The position numbers and the translations under genes are program-made. Source: a virus. Taken from it: a DNA stretch of 41,134 nucleotides. Where the stretch lies: the IMG/VR virus record IMGVR_UViG_3300046515_000101, positions 1 to 41,134 of that record. The stretch is one strand, 5' to 3'. Shown piece by piece: positions 13,572-22,257 of this stretch (its first letter is position 1; every line of letters begins with the position of its first letter). Under the pieces are notes generated by a model. The model did not search any database, had not been told where the DNA came from, and saw only the letters and a program-made list of their open reading frames with translations.

Positions 13572-13879
13572 CCGGCTCCATGGACTTCTTCTGGCGCGAC
13601 ATCCAGACGATCCGCGGCGCCTGCCGGGCTGCGATAGCCTTGCCGCACGTCGATATCGGTGAACTGCGCGAGGTTGAGCGCTCGAGCGCCTTCGTTGCGC
13701 CTGCCGAAGAATGGCCGAAAGCCATGATGCGCAAGGTTTACGAGGATGGCATCGAGCCGGCCACCGCGCGGGTGACCGTGCAGATGGCCCGGTCAGCCCA
13801 TACCCAGCGCTGGCAGGACAGTCCGCCCAGCATCGCCGACCTGTTCGCCATCCCGATCATTTCAAAGGTGGCGGTATGA
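13568..13879 (+). CDS. Hypothetical protein (103 aa)
   Basis: Overlap-coupled on both sides. The sequence is mostly helical with 'FFWRDIQTIRGACRAAIALPHVD'. Its place shortly before the late operon would suit a late regulator, but there is no supporting motif. Confidence 0.55.
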   Translation: MTGSMDFFWRDIQTIRGACRAAIALPHVDIGELREVERSSAFVAPAEEWPKAMMRKVYEDGIEPATARVTVQMARSAHTQRWQDSPPSIADLFAIPIISKVAV

Positions 13880-14163
13880 ACCGCCTGGACGACATTCGCC
13901 GTATGGCGGCATCGTACAAAGGGCAGACGGGACGCAAACCCGGCGTGATCCGTATTGGGAAGACGGTGGCGTGCGAATTAGCCATGGAGCTCTCTATCTC
14001 CCCCATGACCGATGGCTGGCACACCTCGCAAGAGATGTTTGACCGCCTGAGCAGTGGCAAGGCGAAGCTGTTCGGTCTTCAGGTTGAGGTCTGTGACTCG
14101 GCGTTCCCGACAGCGGCACAGATCGACGCTATCGACGGCTACCGCCAGGTAGGGCCGTGCTGA
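13876..14163 (+). CDS. Hypothetical protein (95 aa)
   Basis: The ATG at 13876 overlaps the previous stop. The N-terminus is basic ('DDIRRMAASYKGQTGRKPGVIRIG') with a mixed C-terminal part. It is not recognised. Confidence 0.55.
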   Translation: MNRLDDIRRMAASYKGQTGRKPGVIRIGKTVACELAMELSISPMTDGWHTSQEMFDRLSSGKAKLFGLQVEVCDSAFPTAAQIDAIDGYRQVGPC

Positions 14164-14444
14164 TGGTCCGCCGCTGGTTCCGGAAGACGTTTGGCCCTGA
14201 CTACTCGGCGGCTGACAGGCTTCGCCCGTTCATAAAGCGTATGGCGCAGATGGATATCCAGAGGAGCAAGCCATACGTCGACCCGGTGTTGAATTTCATG
14301 CGCAGCCTGCCCACGGAGCAGAAGGCCAGGGCGCGATTCCACTGGTCTGCTGGCAACTGGCAGATGAGCGACAGGGAAAAGATCCGGGTCGTGACCCTGT
14401 ACAAGCAGGCAGGCTGGCCGGGTATGGATCTATCCAATGGCTAG
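14163..14444 (+). CDS. Hypothetical basic protein (93 aa)
   Basis: The ATG at 14163 shares a base with the previous stop (TGATG) and has AGGG 8 nt upstream; a GTG at 14157 is an alternative. The protein is basic and helical and ends just inside the small terminase gene. It is not recognised. Confidence 0.55.
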   Translation: MVRRWFRKTFGPDYSAADRLRPFIKRMAQMDIQRSKPYVDPVLNFMRSLPTEQKARARFHWSAGNWQMSDREKIRVVTLYKQAGWPGMDLSNG

Positions 14445-14862
14445 GCCGAGCAAGTACACGCAAGCGGTACTGGAATCCATTGTGGAGCGCCTGAGTGGTG
14501 GCGAGCCCATGGCTCAGATTTGCCGGGACGATGGAATGCCTGCCTACCGGACTGTGAAGGACTGGATTGATGGCAAGCCCGAAGTTTCCGCAGCCATCGC
14601 GCGCGCGAGGGATGAGGGTTTCGACGCCATCGCTGCTCGGCTACGTGAGACGGCCAGGGGGCACGGAGATAGCACGGCAGATGTCCAGCGCGACAAGCTG
14701 ATCATCGACACTGACCTGAAGCTCTTGGCTAAGTGGGACCCGAAGCGCTACGGAGAGAAGGTCGCCCACGAGCTTTCGGGCGCAGTGCAGGTATCCAAGA
14801 CTGTCGAACTGACGGACGAGCAGTTGGCGGTCATCGCTGCCGGAAACGTGACGAATGGCTGA
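14437..14862 (+). CDS. Terminase small subunit-like protein
   Basis: This 141-aa protein has an N-terminal helix-turn-helix ('MARPSKYTQAVLESIVERLSGGEPMAQICRDDGMPAYRTVKDWI' region, residues 1-45) followed by helices with 'DVQRDKLIIDTDLKLLAKWDPKRYGEK'. This is the layout of phage small terminases that recognise the packaging site. It overlaps the large terminase gene by 8 nt. Confidence 0.82.
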   Translation: MARPSKYTQAVLESIVERLSGGEPMAQICRDDGMPAYRTVKDWIDGKPEVSAAIARARDEGFDAIAARLRETARGHGDSTADVQRDKLIIDTDLKLLAKWDPKRYGEKVAHELSGAVQVSKTVELTDEQLAVIAAGNVTNG

Positions 14863-16432
14863 CGGCAACGCCATCTCGCCGGCCGAGGCAGCGCGGGAAC
14901 TCCTGCGTCGTCGCCGGGCGCGTGGTTCGCTTGTCGGCTACAGCCATGCCATCACCATCCCCGGCGCTCCGGTCAGTGAGGATCCGGACGAGTGGTTGTT
15001 CAAGCCCATCGAGTCCTCCGTCGCCAAGCATCACCAGGTGACGATGGAGGCGATCGACCGATGCATTCACACCGATTACGGTCGCCTGATGATCTTCGAG
15101 CCGCCGGGCTCGGCGAAGTCGACCTATGCCAGCGTGGTGGGAACGACGTACGCCATGGGCAAGCATCCCGGGCTGCGCTGCCTCATGACCAGCTACGCGG
15201 CCACCCCGATCATCCGCCACAGCAAGCGGGCGCGGCAGATCGCCAATAGCCCTGAGTTCTCGGGAATCTGGGGCTGCACGGTCGTCGGTGGCAGCAACGC
15301 GGCGGACGAGTGGGAACTGACCAACGGCTCTGGCATGTTTGCCGCGGGCCTGATGGGTGGGCTGACATCCAGCCGTTGCGATCTGGGGATCATTGACGAT
15401 CCGGTAGCCGGCCGCGAGGAAGCGGAGTCGGAGACGATCCGAAAGAAGACCCGCGCGGCGTACGACGATGACTTCCTGACCCGCCTGAAGCCAAAGGCGT
15501 CCATCATCATCATTCAGACCCGCTGGGCCCAAGAGGATCTCGCCGGCAGCATCTTGCCCGAGGACTACGACGGCCGCAGCGGTCCGGTCGAGTGTCGTGA
15601 CGGCCAGGTCTGGGAGGTGCTGAACATCCCGGCTCAGTGTGAGCGTGCCGACGACCCTGTCGGCCGCGAGATCGGCGAGTACCTGTGGCCGGAGTGGTTC
15701 AGCGAGCGCCACTGGCAGATGTATAAGCGGAACGCCCGCACCTGGTCGTCCCTGTACCAACAGCGCCCGGTGCCCGACGAGGGCATTTACATGAAGCGCG
15801 AGAACTTCAAGCGCTACAGCCAGACGCCGGACCGGCTCCGCTACTACGAGACGAGCGACTTCGCCACCAAGAAGGACTCGGGCGACTTCACCGCGCACGT
15901 CATGTTCGGTATCGACACCGAGTCCGACATCTTCATCGAGACCGGCTTCAATGAGCAGGTTGAGACGGATAAGGGCGTGTCGGCCGGCATCGATCTGGTC
16001 AAGCTCTACAAGCCGCAGATATGGATCGGCGAGTCTGGACCCATCGAGTCTGCCATTGGCCCCGAGGTGCGTCGGCAGATGCGGAAACGGAAGACGTTCG
16101 CCGCCCGCGAGCTCATGCCAAGCATCGCGGACAAGGTCTCACGTGTCCGCGCCTTTGCCGCCCGGGTGAGCGCCGGGACCGTATGGGTGAAAGAGGGCGA
16201 GTTCGGCGACATGCTGATCGAGCAGCTGATCGCGTTCCCCGCCGGCCGCTATGACGACCTGGTCGACTGCTGCAGCCTGATCGGCCGCGCACTCGATCTT
16301 CTGATGGACGCCGAGCCGCCGCCTGCCGCTCGAGAGAAGCCCGTCATCCCCTTCAGCCGCGAACACATCGAGTCCACGGAGCGCATGCGTGCCCGGGAAG
16401 TGCAGGATCAACAGAGGTACTACCAACCATGA
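14855..16432 (+). CDS. terL: Terminase large subunit
   Basis: This 525-aa packaging motor has an N-terminal ATPase with Walker A 'EPPGSAKST' (residues 82-90), Walker B 'LGIIDDP' (about 177-183, D181/D182) and a coupling segment 'IIIIQTRW'. The C-terminal nuclease half carries 'SDFATKKDSGDFTA' and 'GRYDDLVD' acidic residues. It translocates DNA into the prohead and cuts it. Its overlap with the portal gene (4 nt) fits a packaging operon. Confidence 0.95.
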   Translation: MADGNAISPAEAARELLRRRRARGSLVGYSHAITIPGAPVSEDPDEWLFKPIESSVAKHHQVTMEAIDRCIHTDYGRLMIFEPPGSAKSTYASVVGTTYAMGKHPGLRCLMTSYAATPIIRHSKRARQIANSPEFSGIWGCTVVGGSNAADEWELTNGSGMFAAGLMGGLTSSRCDLGIIDDPVAGREEAESETIRKKTRAAYDDDFLTRLKPKASIIIIQTRWAQEDLAGSILPEDYDGRSGPVECRDGQVWEVLNIPAQCERADDPVGREIGEYLWPEWFSERHWQMYKRNARTWSSLYQQRPVPDEGIYMKRENFKRYSQTPDRLRYYETSDFATKKDSGDFTAHVMFGIDTESDIFIETGFNEQVETDKGVSAGIDLVKLYKPQIWIGESGPIESAIGPEVRRQMRKRKTFAARELMPSIADKVSRVRAFAARVSAGTVWVKEGEFGDMLIEQLIAFPAGRYDDLVDCCSLIGRALDLLMDAEPPPAAREKPVIPFSREHIESTERMRAREVQDQQRYYQP

Positions 16433-18750
16433 GCGTCCCGACGACTGAAATGCAGGCCATGAGCCTGGGCATGGCAGCAGCCGCCACCGATGGTGACGCC
16501 GCGGCAGCGAAGTCCTGCGCCAAGGAGGAAGCCGACGCCAAGTGCTGGCTCGAGAAGATCACGCAGGCTAGGAAGTTCGACGAGGGCGCTCGCAAGCAAT
16601 ACGCCCTTGACCGGAAGTACGCCAAGCGCCGGCATGGCGCTGGCATCTTCGCCGTGGACGTGCCGATCGCTGCCACCTACGTGGACATCCTGAAGGCGTT
16701 CCTCTACGCCCGAGACCCGGACGTGGATGTCTTGCCGGCCAGCTCCACCGAGCCGCCGCCGGAAGACGAACTCGTCCGTATGGCAAAACAGGCCATCGCC
16801 GCCGACCCGGCAACCAAGGACGCGATCAATCAGGCCGCACAGTCGGCGTTTGCCGAGTCGAGCCAGAAGAAGAACACCATCGTCCAGGCCGTGGCGCCGG
16901 CCGCTGCCAAGTCGCTGCAGGGTGGCGCGCTGCCCAGCGAGCTACCGCAGCTTCCCGACATCGACCCGGACAAGGACGCCGAGGCCGCAGCGCGCAGCAC
17001 GATGGACAAGATGGTCCGAGCCAAGGTCAAGGAGCTCGGCCAGCCGTATCAGCAGCGCCGCGACGACGCCAAGCAGTTCGGCTCGACGCTCGAGATCGTC
17101 ATCAGCCAGTTGTGGAAGAAGGCGCGCCTCAAGGTGAAGGCCAAGCCACTGGTTGGCTCGGGCCTGACGATCGGTATCGGCTGGCTCAAGGCCACATGGC
17201 AGGAGCGGACCGGCAATGACCCGCTCGTCGAGTCCCAGATCAATGATCTTCAGGACAACCTTGCCCGCCTGGTTGCATCGAAGCAGGAGCTTGCCGAAGG
17301 CGCGCCGAATCCCGATGAACAGATGGCCGATATCCAGCGCCAGTTGATCGGCTTGCATGCTCAGGTCGAGGTAGTGACCGCGCGCGGCCTTGCCATCGAC
17401 TTCGTGCAGGGCGAGGACATCCAGGTCGCGCCGGACTGCGGCGCCATGACCTCGTACCTTGACGCATCGTGGATTGCCCACCGGTCGTTCATGACGATGG
17501 AGGCCGCAAAGGCCGCGCTGCCGAAGCTGGGCGACAAGCTCAAGAAGGCAACGTCCTACGGTCAGGTCAAGCCGACCGACCCGAATACGCCGGTCGATGC
17601 CGGTGCCGCCACGCCTGTCGCTGCCAATGATGCCGACTCGTTCCGTACGGGAAGCTCGGCAACGGCGCCCATCGCGGATGGCGACTCGGTCTGTGTGTGG
17701 GAGGTTTGGGACAAGGATTCGAACACCGTCATCACGCTGGTCGAGGGCGTCAACTGCTACGCCCGCGATCCGTATGCGCCGAACCCAGGCACGTCGCGCT
17801 TCTACCCGTTCTTCCAGTTCGTCATCGGCGAGGTTGACGGCGCGCGCCACCCCGAGTCGCCCATCACGCGCTCGGCTCCGCTGCTCGATGAATACGACCG
17901 TGTCCGCTCCGGCTACGCTGAGCACCGCCGCCGGATCAAGCCGAAGACGGCGTTTGACAAGACCAATCTGTCCGCTGAGGAAGCGGCAAATCTTGAGGGC
18001 GGCGGCACGCAGGAGATGGTCGGTCTCAAGCCGATGGTCCCGGGAACGCCAATCAAAGACCTGCTCTCGCCGGTCGCCTATGCGCCCATCGACCCGGCGC
18101 TCTACGACACCAGCGTCATCCGCGCCGAACTGGAAATGATCTGGGGCATCCAGGAAGCCTTGTCGTCCAGCATCCGCACGGCGAAGACCGCCACGGAAGC
18201 CGAGATCCAGCAGACTGGCACGACAGCACGCACCGGCTACATGCGCGACAACCTCGACGGGATGATGGGTGAGTTGTCGGAGTACTCCGGAGAGATCGCC
18301 ATTCAGAAGCTTGATGCCGAGGATGTCAAAGCCTTGGCTGGGCCGTGGGCCCTGTGGCCGGAAGGCATGAAGATCGACGACATCGCCTCGCTGGTCACCG
18401 TGGATATCCGCGCCGGCTCGAGCGGCAAGCCCGACACGACTCGCCAGCGCCAGGCATGGGGCACCGTGATGCCCATACTGCAGAACGCCATCCTTCAGGT
18501 TGGCCAGCTCCGCGGTTCGTCGCCGCAGGACATCGCCGACTCGATCGAGGCTTTGATCGAAGAAACCCTTTCCCGTACCGGCGACCGGCTAGATGCTTCG
18601 CGCTTCCTGCCGCCGGCACCCGATGGCGACGACATGCCAAGCCAGGGTGGCCCTATGCCGCCTTCGCCCGCAGGCCCGCAACCCATTCCACTTACCGCTC
18701 CGGCAGACCCGGCGCCTACCGAAACCACCGAGGACATGACCAATGGATGA
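16429..18750 (+). CDS. Portal protein (773 aa)
   Basis: The large size and position directly after the terminase mark the portal, the dodecameric DNA channel of short-tailed phages. Visible parts include a Glu/Lys-rich N-terminal wing, an inserted helical segment (about 110-215), a core with 'SAPLLDEYDRVRSGYAEHRRRIKPKTAFD' and 'TATEAEIQQTG', and a Pro-rich C-terminus. It overlaps the scaffold gene by 8 nt. The assignment is by order, length and these core patterns. Confidence 0.82.
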   Translation: MSVPTTEMQAMSLGMAAAATDGDAAAAKSCAKEEADAKCWLEKITQARKFDEGARKQYALDRKYAKRRHGAGIFAVDVPIAATYVDILKAFLYARDPDVDVLPASSTEPPPEDELVRMAKQAIAADPATKDAINQAAQSAFAESSQKKNTIVQAVAPAAAKSLQGGALPSELPQLPDIDPDKDAEAAARSTMDKMVRAKVKELGQPYQQRRDDAKQFGSTLEIVISQLWKKARLKVKAKPLVGSGLTIGIGWLKATWQERTGNDPLVESQINDLQDNLARLVASKQELAEGAPNPDEQMADIQRQLIGLHAQVEVVTARGLAIDFVQGEDIQVAPDCGAMTSYLDASWIAHRSFMTMEAAKAALPKLGDKLKKATSYGQVKPTDPNTPVDAGAATPVAANDADSFRTGSSATAPIADGDSVCVWEVWDKDSNTVITLVEGVNCYARDPYAPNPGTSRFYPFFQFVIGEVDGARHPESPITRSAPLLDEYDRVRSGYAEHRRRIKPKTAFDKTNLSAEEAANLEGGGTQEMVGLKPMVPGTPIKDLLSPVAYAPIDPALYDTSVIRAELEMIWGIQEALSSSIRTAKTATEAEIQQTGTTARTGYMRDNLDGMMGELSEYSGEIAIQKLDAEDVKALAGPWALWPEGMKIDDIASLVTVDIRAGSSGKPDTTRQRQAWGTVMPILQNAILQVGQLRGSSPQDIADSIEALIEETLSRTGDRLDASRFLPPAPDGDDMPSQGGPMPPSPAGPQPIPLTAPADPAPTETTEDMTNG

Positions 18751-19900
18751 GACCGAAACCACCGCAGGCGCGCCGGTCGACACGACCGCCACTACCGAAG
18801 TGACTACCGATGTCACGCCGGTCACGGAGCCGGTAGACAGCGACGCCGCTGCCCTTGCCGCCTTTGACCAGGGCATTGCCGAGGTTGCGCCGGTAGCGAC
18901 CGAGGCCACGCCTGCCGCCACGACCGCCGCCGATGTGGCCGCTGCCGCTGCTGCCACGAAGGTGACGACGCCGGCCGACGCCGCGGCACCCGCTGCCGGC
19001 GGCGCGCCGCTGGTTGTGGATCACGGCCAGAAGCCCGATGCGCCGGCCAAGGTGGACGACGTTGCTAAGGTCGAAGTCCAGCCCGATCCCGAGACCGATG
19101 CAGCCGTTACGGAGCTCGGACTGAAGGGCAAGGCGGAGACCCGCTTCCGCGAGATGGCCGGCACGATCAAGACGCAGGCCCAGGAGCTTGAACCGCTCCG
19201 CGTCGAAGCCGACCGCGGCCGTGAGTGGGAGCGCCTGGTCACCGAGACCAAGGCGACACCCGAACAGTTCAGCCAGTCGCTTGGCTACCTCAGCTACATC
19301 AACTCGGGCGACCCGAAGAAGATGGGCGAGGCGTTCGACTTCCTTCTGAATGAGCTCACGAGCCTAGGCAAGAACATCGGCCGCGAGGTTCCCGGCCTAG
19401 TCGATCCCATTGCCGACCACGAAGACCTGAAGCAGGCCGTGACGTTCGGCGAGATGACGCGCGCCGCCGCGCTTGAGCTGGCCCAGCGCCGTACCGCCGA
19501 GACTCGTAACACCGAGCGCGCGACGGCCACCGAACAGCAGACCCTTCAGCAGCAGGAATTCGACAAGGGCATGACGGCCGTTGCCGACCTGAGCACGCGC
19601 CTGAAGGCTGAGAACCCGGCGCTCTTTCAGGCCAAGCTTGAGGTTCTCGCGCCGCTGCTTGATCAGGTCCGGCAGACCGTTGCGCCGTCGAAGTGGGTGG
19701 CGACCATCGAGGACATCTACAAGCGCATCCAGGTGACTGCGCCGGTTGCTGCTGCGCCCGCGCCCGCCCCGGCCGCGCGCCCACCAGTCGGCGCCATGCC
19801 GCTACGTGCAACCGGATCGGCCACGTCGATGCAACGATCCCTCAAGGGTGCCGACGAGATGGACGCCTTCAACATGGGGCTGGAAAGCGTCAACCGATAA
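18743..19900 (+). CDS. Scaffolding protein (385 aa)
   Basis: This acidic protein has a low-complexity Thr/Ala/Pro/Asp N-terminal third, a helical coiled-coil middle (about 120-300, e.g. 'TRFREMAGTIKTQAQELEPLR') and a Pro/Ala linker before a small basic C-terminal end. Its composition and position between portal and capsid are typical of podovirus scaffolding proteins, which guide capsid assembly and then leave. Confidence 0.78.
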   Translation: MDETETTAGAPVDTTATTEVTTDVTPVTEPVDSDAAALAAFDQGIAEVAPVATEATPAATTAADVAAAAAATKVTTPADAAAPAAGGAPLVVDHGQKPDAPAKVDDVAKVEVQPDPETDAAVTELGLKGKAETRFREMAGTIKTQAQELEPLRVEADRGREWERLVTETKATPEQFSQSLGYLSYINSGDPKKMGEAFDFLLNELTSLGKNIGREVPGLVDPIADHEDLKQAVTFGEMTRAAALELAQRRTAETRNTERATATEQQTLQQQEFDKGMTAVADLSTRLKAENPALFQAKLEVLAPLLDQVRQTVAPSKWVATIEDIYKRIQVTAPVAAAPAPAPAARPPVGAMPLRATGSATSMQRSLKGADEMDAFNMGLESVNR

Positions 19901-19927
19901 TCAACCAACCACAACCAAGGAACCAAC

Positions 19928-20152
19928 ATGGAAAACCAGCACAGGCAGATCAAGGGTTACCGCGAGCTCGATCAGGCCGAAATCGATCTGATGAACGAGA
20001 TCAAGTCCAAGGGCGCTGAGCTCGGCGTGCTGGTCGAAAGGCTCAAGGCCCAAGGATCGACCGACATGCGATGGGTTGCCATCGGGCAGACCAACTTGCA
20101 GCAGGGCCTCATGGCTCTGACACGAGCAGTTGCTCAGCCAACGTTCTTCTGA
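19928..20152 (+). CDS. acb2: Acb2-like anti-CBASS cyclic-nucleotide sponge (74 aa)
   Basis: This small helical protein has a strongly conserved pattern: 'HRQIKGYRELDQAEIDLMNEI' region, then 'KGAELGVLVERL', then 'RWVAIGQTNLQQGLMALTRAVAQPT' region. I recognise it as the Acb2/Tad1-hairpin family. Acb2 hexamers bind the cyclic di- and trinucleotide messengers of host CBASS immunity (and some TIR-derived signals) without breaking them. Tyr11 and Lys26, which I recall as ligand contacts in characterised Acb2, are at the same positions here. AAGGA precedes the ATG. It sits between scaffold and capsid, so it should be made in large amounts late in infection. The family call is strong; activity is untested. 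Confidence 0.85.
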   Translation: MENQHRQIKGYRELDQAEIDLMNEIKSKGAELGVLVERLKAQGSTDMRWVAIGQTNLQQGLMALTRAVAQPTFF

Positions 20153-20173
20153 ACGTAACGCCTTGACAGTAAC

Positions 20174-20220
20174 TCGCGGTGCGGCATGTTCGCATCACAG
20201 CGGCTAACGCCGCACCGCGA
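20174..20220. other. 12-bp perfect inverted repeat upstream of the capsid gene
   Basis: TCGCGGTGCGGC at 20174-20185 is exactly complementary to 20209-20220, with a 23-nt loop, in the 174-bp gap before the capsid gene. A TTGACA lies just upstream at 20163-20168. It could be an mRNA stabiliser, a processing site or part of a promoter/operator. No T-run follows. Confidence 0.55.
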
Positions 20221-20286
20221 AGCTGAAAGCCGGAGTCGCGCCCGGTAGCGCTGAATGAGAGTCGCGCCCTCGAACGCGGAGAGAAC

Positions 20287-20300
20287 AGCCCAGCAGGGCT
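20287..20300 (+). terminator. Weak terminator-like hairpin before the capsid gene
   Basis: AGCCC and GGGCT pair around AGCA, followed by a pyrimidine tract with T-runs. The stem has only 5 bp and lies just before the capsid ribosome site, so it may be a leaky attenuator rather than a true terminator. Confidence 0.3.
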
Positions 20301-20326
20301 CCTTTCCTTTTCGAGGATTCATCGCC

Positions 20327-21379
20327 ATGCCCGTCAATACCGCGCAGCTGCTTGCAGGCGCCAACTATCAGCTGCAGTCCTATGCAGCGAACGACCCGAT
20401 CGACCAGGTCAACACCGACAAGCCGTTCATGAAATGGCTGATCGCGAACAAGGCCGATTCGATCTTCGGCAACGGCATCTTCAACGAGAAGGTGCGAATC
20501 AGCAACGATTCGAACTACCAGAACTACTCCGGCGACGACCAGGTCACCTACAACCGAAAGGATGTGGTGCGCCTTGCTCCGTTCCAGCACTACGAGGCTC
20601 ATGACGGCTTCGCGCTGAACGAAACCGAGCTCGCCAACAACGGCATCATCATGACGGACGACCGCGAGGCTGTCCCGACCGAGGCCGAGAAGGTCCAGAT
20701 CGTCAACCTGATCAAGACCAACCGCGCAGCCCTGAAGGATGGCTTCCAGGAGAACTGGGACCTTGAGGTGCATCGCGACGGTACGCAGTCGGCCAAGGCG
20801 GTTCCGGGTCTGGACCTGCTCGTCAGCACCACGCCGGCTGTCGGCACCATCGGTGGTATCGACGCCTCGGCCTCGATCTACTGGCGGAACAACGCGGACC
20901 TGAACATCGCCACCGGCACGACGGGCAACCTGACTGCCGAAATGGAAAAGATGTGGCGCGCCTGCACGACCTACGGTGGCCTGATCCCGGACTTCATCGT
21001 CTGCGGCGCGGCGTTCTACGACGCCTACCGGAAGGACGCCAACCTCCAGACCAACCGCCAGGTGATCGTCACCGGCCGCGATGGCCCCGATGCTGATGCC
21101 TCCACGGACAACGTGTACTTCAAGGGCAAGCTGGTCGTCTGGGATCCGTCGTTCGAAAAGCTCGACGCCATCCTCGGTGCGATCACCTATCCGTGGACGA
21201 AGCGCTGCTACTTCCTCAACTCGAAGACCCTTCGCCTGCGCCCGGTCAAGGGTCGCTGGATGATCGACCGTACGCCGGCCCGCATGTACGACCGCTACAC
21301 GCACTACTTCGCGACCACGGCGGATTACGGCCTGACCATCAACAAGCGCAACGCGAACGCGGTGCTCTCGATCGCTTAA
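20327..21379 (+). CDS. Major capsid protein (350 aa)
   Basis: The ATG at 20327 has GAGG upstream; the longer frame from 20255 is rejected because it runs into the hairpin region. The size, the position after scaffold and the mixed alpha/beta composition fit a HK97-fold capsid protein of a short-tailed phage. Segments such as 'NYQNYSGDDQVTYNRKDVVRLAPFQ' and 'YFKGKLVVWDPSFEKL' look structural. No N-terminal propeptide is obvious, which agrees with a separate scaffold. The assignment is by context and size. Confidence 0.82.
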   Translation: MPVNTAQLLAGANYQLQSYAANDPIDQVNTDKPFMKWLIANKADSIFGNGIFNEKVRISNDSNYQNYSGDDQVTYNRKDVVRLAPFQHYEAHDGFALNETELANNGIIMTDDREAVPTEAEKVQIVNLIKTNRAALKDGFQENWDLEVHRDGTQSAKAVPGLDLLVSTTPAVGTIGGIDASASIYWRNNADLNIATGTTGNLTAEMEKMWRACTTYGGLIPDFIVCGAAFYDAYRKDANLQTNRQVIVTGRDGPDADASTDNVYFKGKLVVWDPSFEKLDAILGAITYPWTKRCYFLNSKTLRLRPVKGRWMIDRTPARMYDRYTHYFATTADYGLTINKRNANAVLSIA

Positions 21380-21388
21380 CCCCGGAAT

Positions 21389-21413
21389 GGCGGTCGTCCT
21401 CGTGGCGACCGCC
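21389..21413. other. 8-bp perfect hairpin after the capsid gene
   Basis: GGCGGTCG and CGACCGCC pair around a 9-nt loop in the 48-bp gap after the capsid stop. No T-run follows. It may protect the capsid mRNA 3' end or attenuate readthrough. Confidence 0.45.
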
Positions 21414-21427
21414 TGGAGAACTACGCA

Positions 21428-21730
21428 ATGGCAACCATAACTATCGCACTGCCGGCGGACACGACCATCGTGAGCCTCGGCAAATCGCCGCTTCTGGGCG
21501 GGCAGGGCCGTAATGGCTTCGCGCACATCAATACCCCGGCCGCAGGCGTGATGCTGCAGGGCCACGACCAGGGCGGCAACGTCGCTCCCGCTGCCGGCGA
21601 CGCCGGCTGGTACACGCTGCTGACCACCGCGACCACCTCAGCGAAGTTGCAGGAAATCGTCCTGCCGCGCTGGATCCGTCGCGGCGCTGCCGGTGGCACC
21701 GACCCCATCACCATCGAGGGCGTGCAGTAA
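21428..21730 (+). CDS. Small structural protein, possible head decoration (100 aa)
   Basis: The protein is beta-rich with Gly/Ala/Thr composition ('TITIALPADTTIVSLGKSPLLGG'), and has a GGAG ribosome site. Its position right after the capsid gene suits a head-decoration or fibre-anchoring protein. This is inference from place and composition. Confidence 0.6.
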   Translation: MATITIALPADTTIVSLGKSPLLGGQGRNGFAHINTPAAGVMLQGHDQGGNVAPAAGDAGWYTLLTTATTSAKLQEIVLPRWIRRGAAGGTDPITIEGVQ

Positions 21731-22257
21731 TGAGCACCGATACCGACCTGATTGACGAAGTCGCCAACGCCGCGCCGCCCCCGGCTGCTCCCGTTGACCA
21801 CAACGACGAAGACCTCGAGACCATCACCCTGACCCAGCTTGTCGTGATCATCGACCGCGATGCCTCGACCAAGCTGCCGGCGACCATCTTCGACTACGAG
21901 CTTCCGATCCTGCAGAAGATCTACGGCGAAGACGAGATCGCGGAATACAGCAAGGAAGATGTCGAAGTCACGGCGATGAGCGCGAATGAAGCCCACGAGG
22001 CGCTTCGCCGCAAATACGCCCAGCATATCGACGACGTTCTGGCTGTCTACCCGCGTCCGGCTGCTCTGGCCAAGGCGTCGGGCCTCGAAGTGATCGATGA
22101 AGGCAACCGCGGCAAGCTCGCGCAGTCGACCGCCACCGACCACAAGAAGGAAGCGGCCAAGAAGGCCGCAGCCAAGCCCGCGAAGAAGACCGCAGCCAAG
22201 AAGGCCGCAGCCAAGCCCGCGAAGAAGACCGCAGCCAAGAAGACCGCCGGCAAGTAA
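21730..22257 (+). CDS. Head-region protein with histone-H1-like tail (175 aa)
   Basis: An acidic N-terminal half (residues 1-135, with 'DLETITLTQLVVIIDRDA') is followed by a 40-residue Lys/Ala/Pro tail built from a perfect 13-residue duplication ('KAAAKPAKKTAAK'). Such tails bind nucleic acid in bacterial H1-like proteins. The gene lies among head genes, so it may contact packaged DNA. The start shares a base with the previous stop. It is an unusual head protein; the family is unknown. Confidence 0.65.
   Translation: MSTDTDLIDEVANAAPPPAAPVDHNDEDLETITLTQLVVIIDRDASTKLPATIFDYELPILQKIYGEDEIAEYSKEDVEVTAMSANEAHEALRRKYAQHIDDVLAVYPRPAALAKASGLEVIDEGNRGKLAQSTATDHKKEAAKKAAAKPAKKTAAKKAAAKPAKKTAAKKTAGK
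22162..22239 (+). repeat. Two perfect 39-bp tandem repeats
   Basis: 22162-22200 and 22201-22239 are identical and encode the Lys/Ala/Pro tail of the 21730 gene. Copy number could change by slippage. Confidence 0.8.

Noticed and set aside
14831-15898. 355-aa minus-strand frame opposite the large terminase
   Set aside because: Antisense shadow of a gene with complete ATPase and nuclease motifs.
16942-17925. 327-aa minus-strand frame opposite the portal gene
   Set aside because: Antisense shadow with His/Arg/Val-rich, non-family composition.
20204-21565. 453-aa minus-strand frame opposite the capsid gene
   Set aside because: It is long because of GC-rich codon bias. The composition is unlike a real protein, and it crosses the hairpin leader and two genes.
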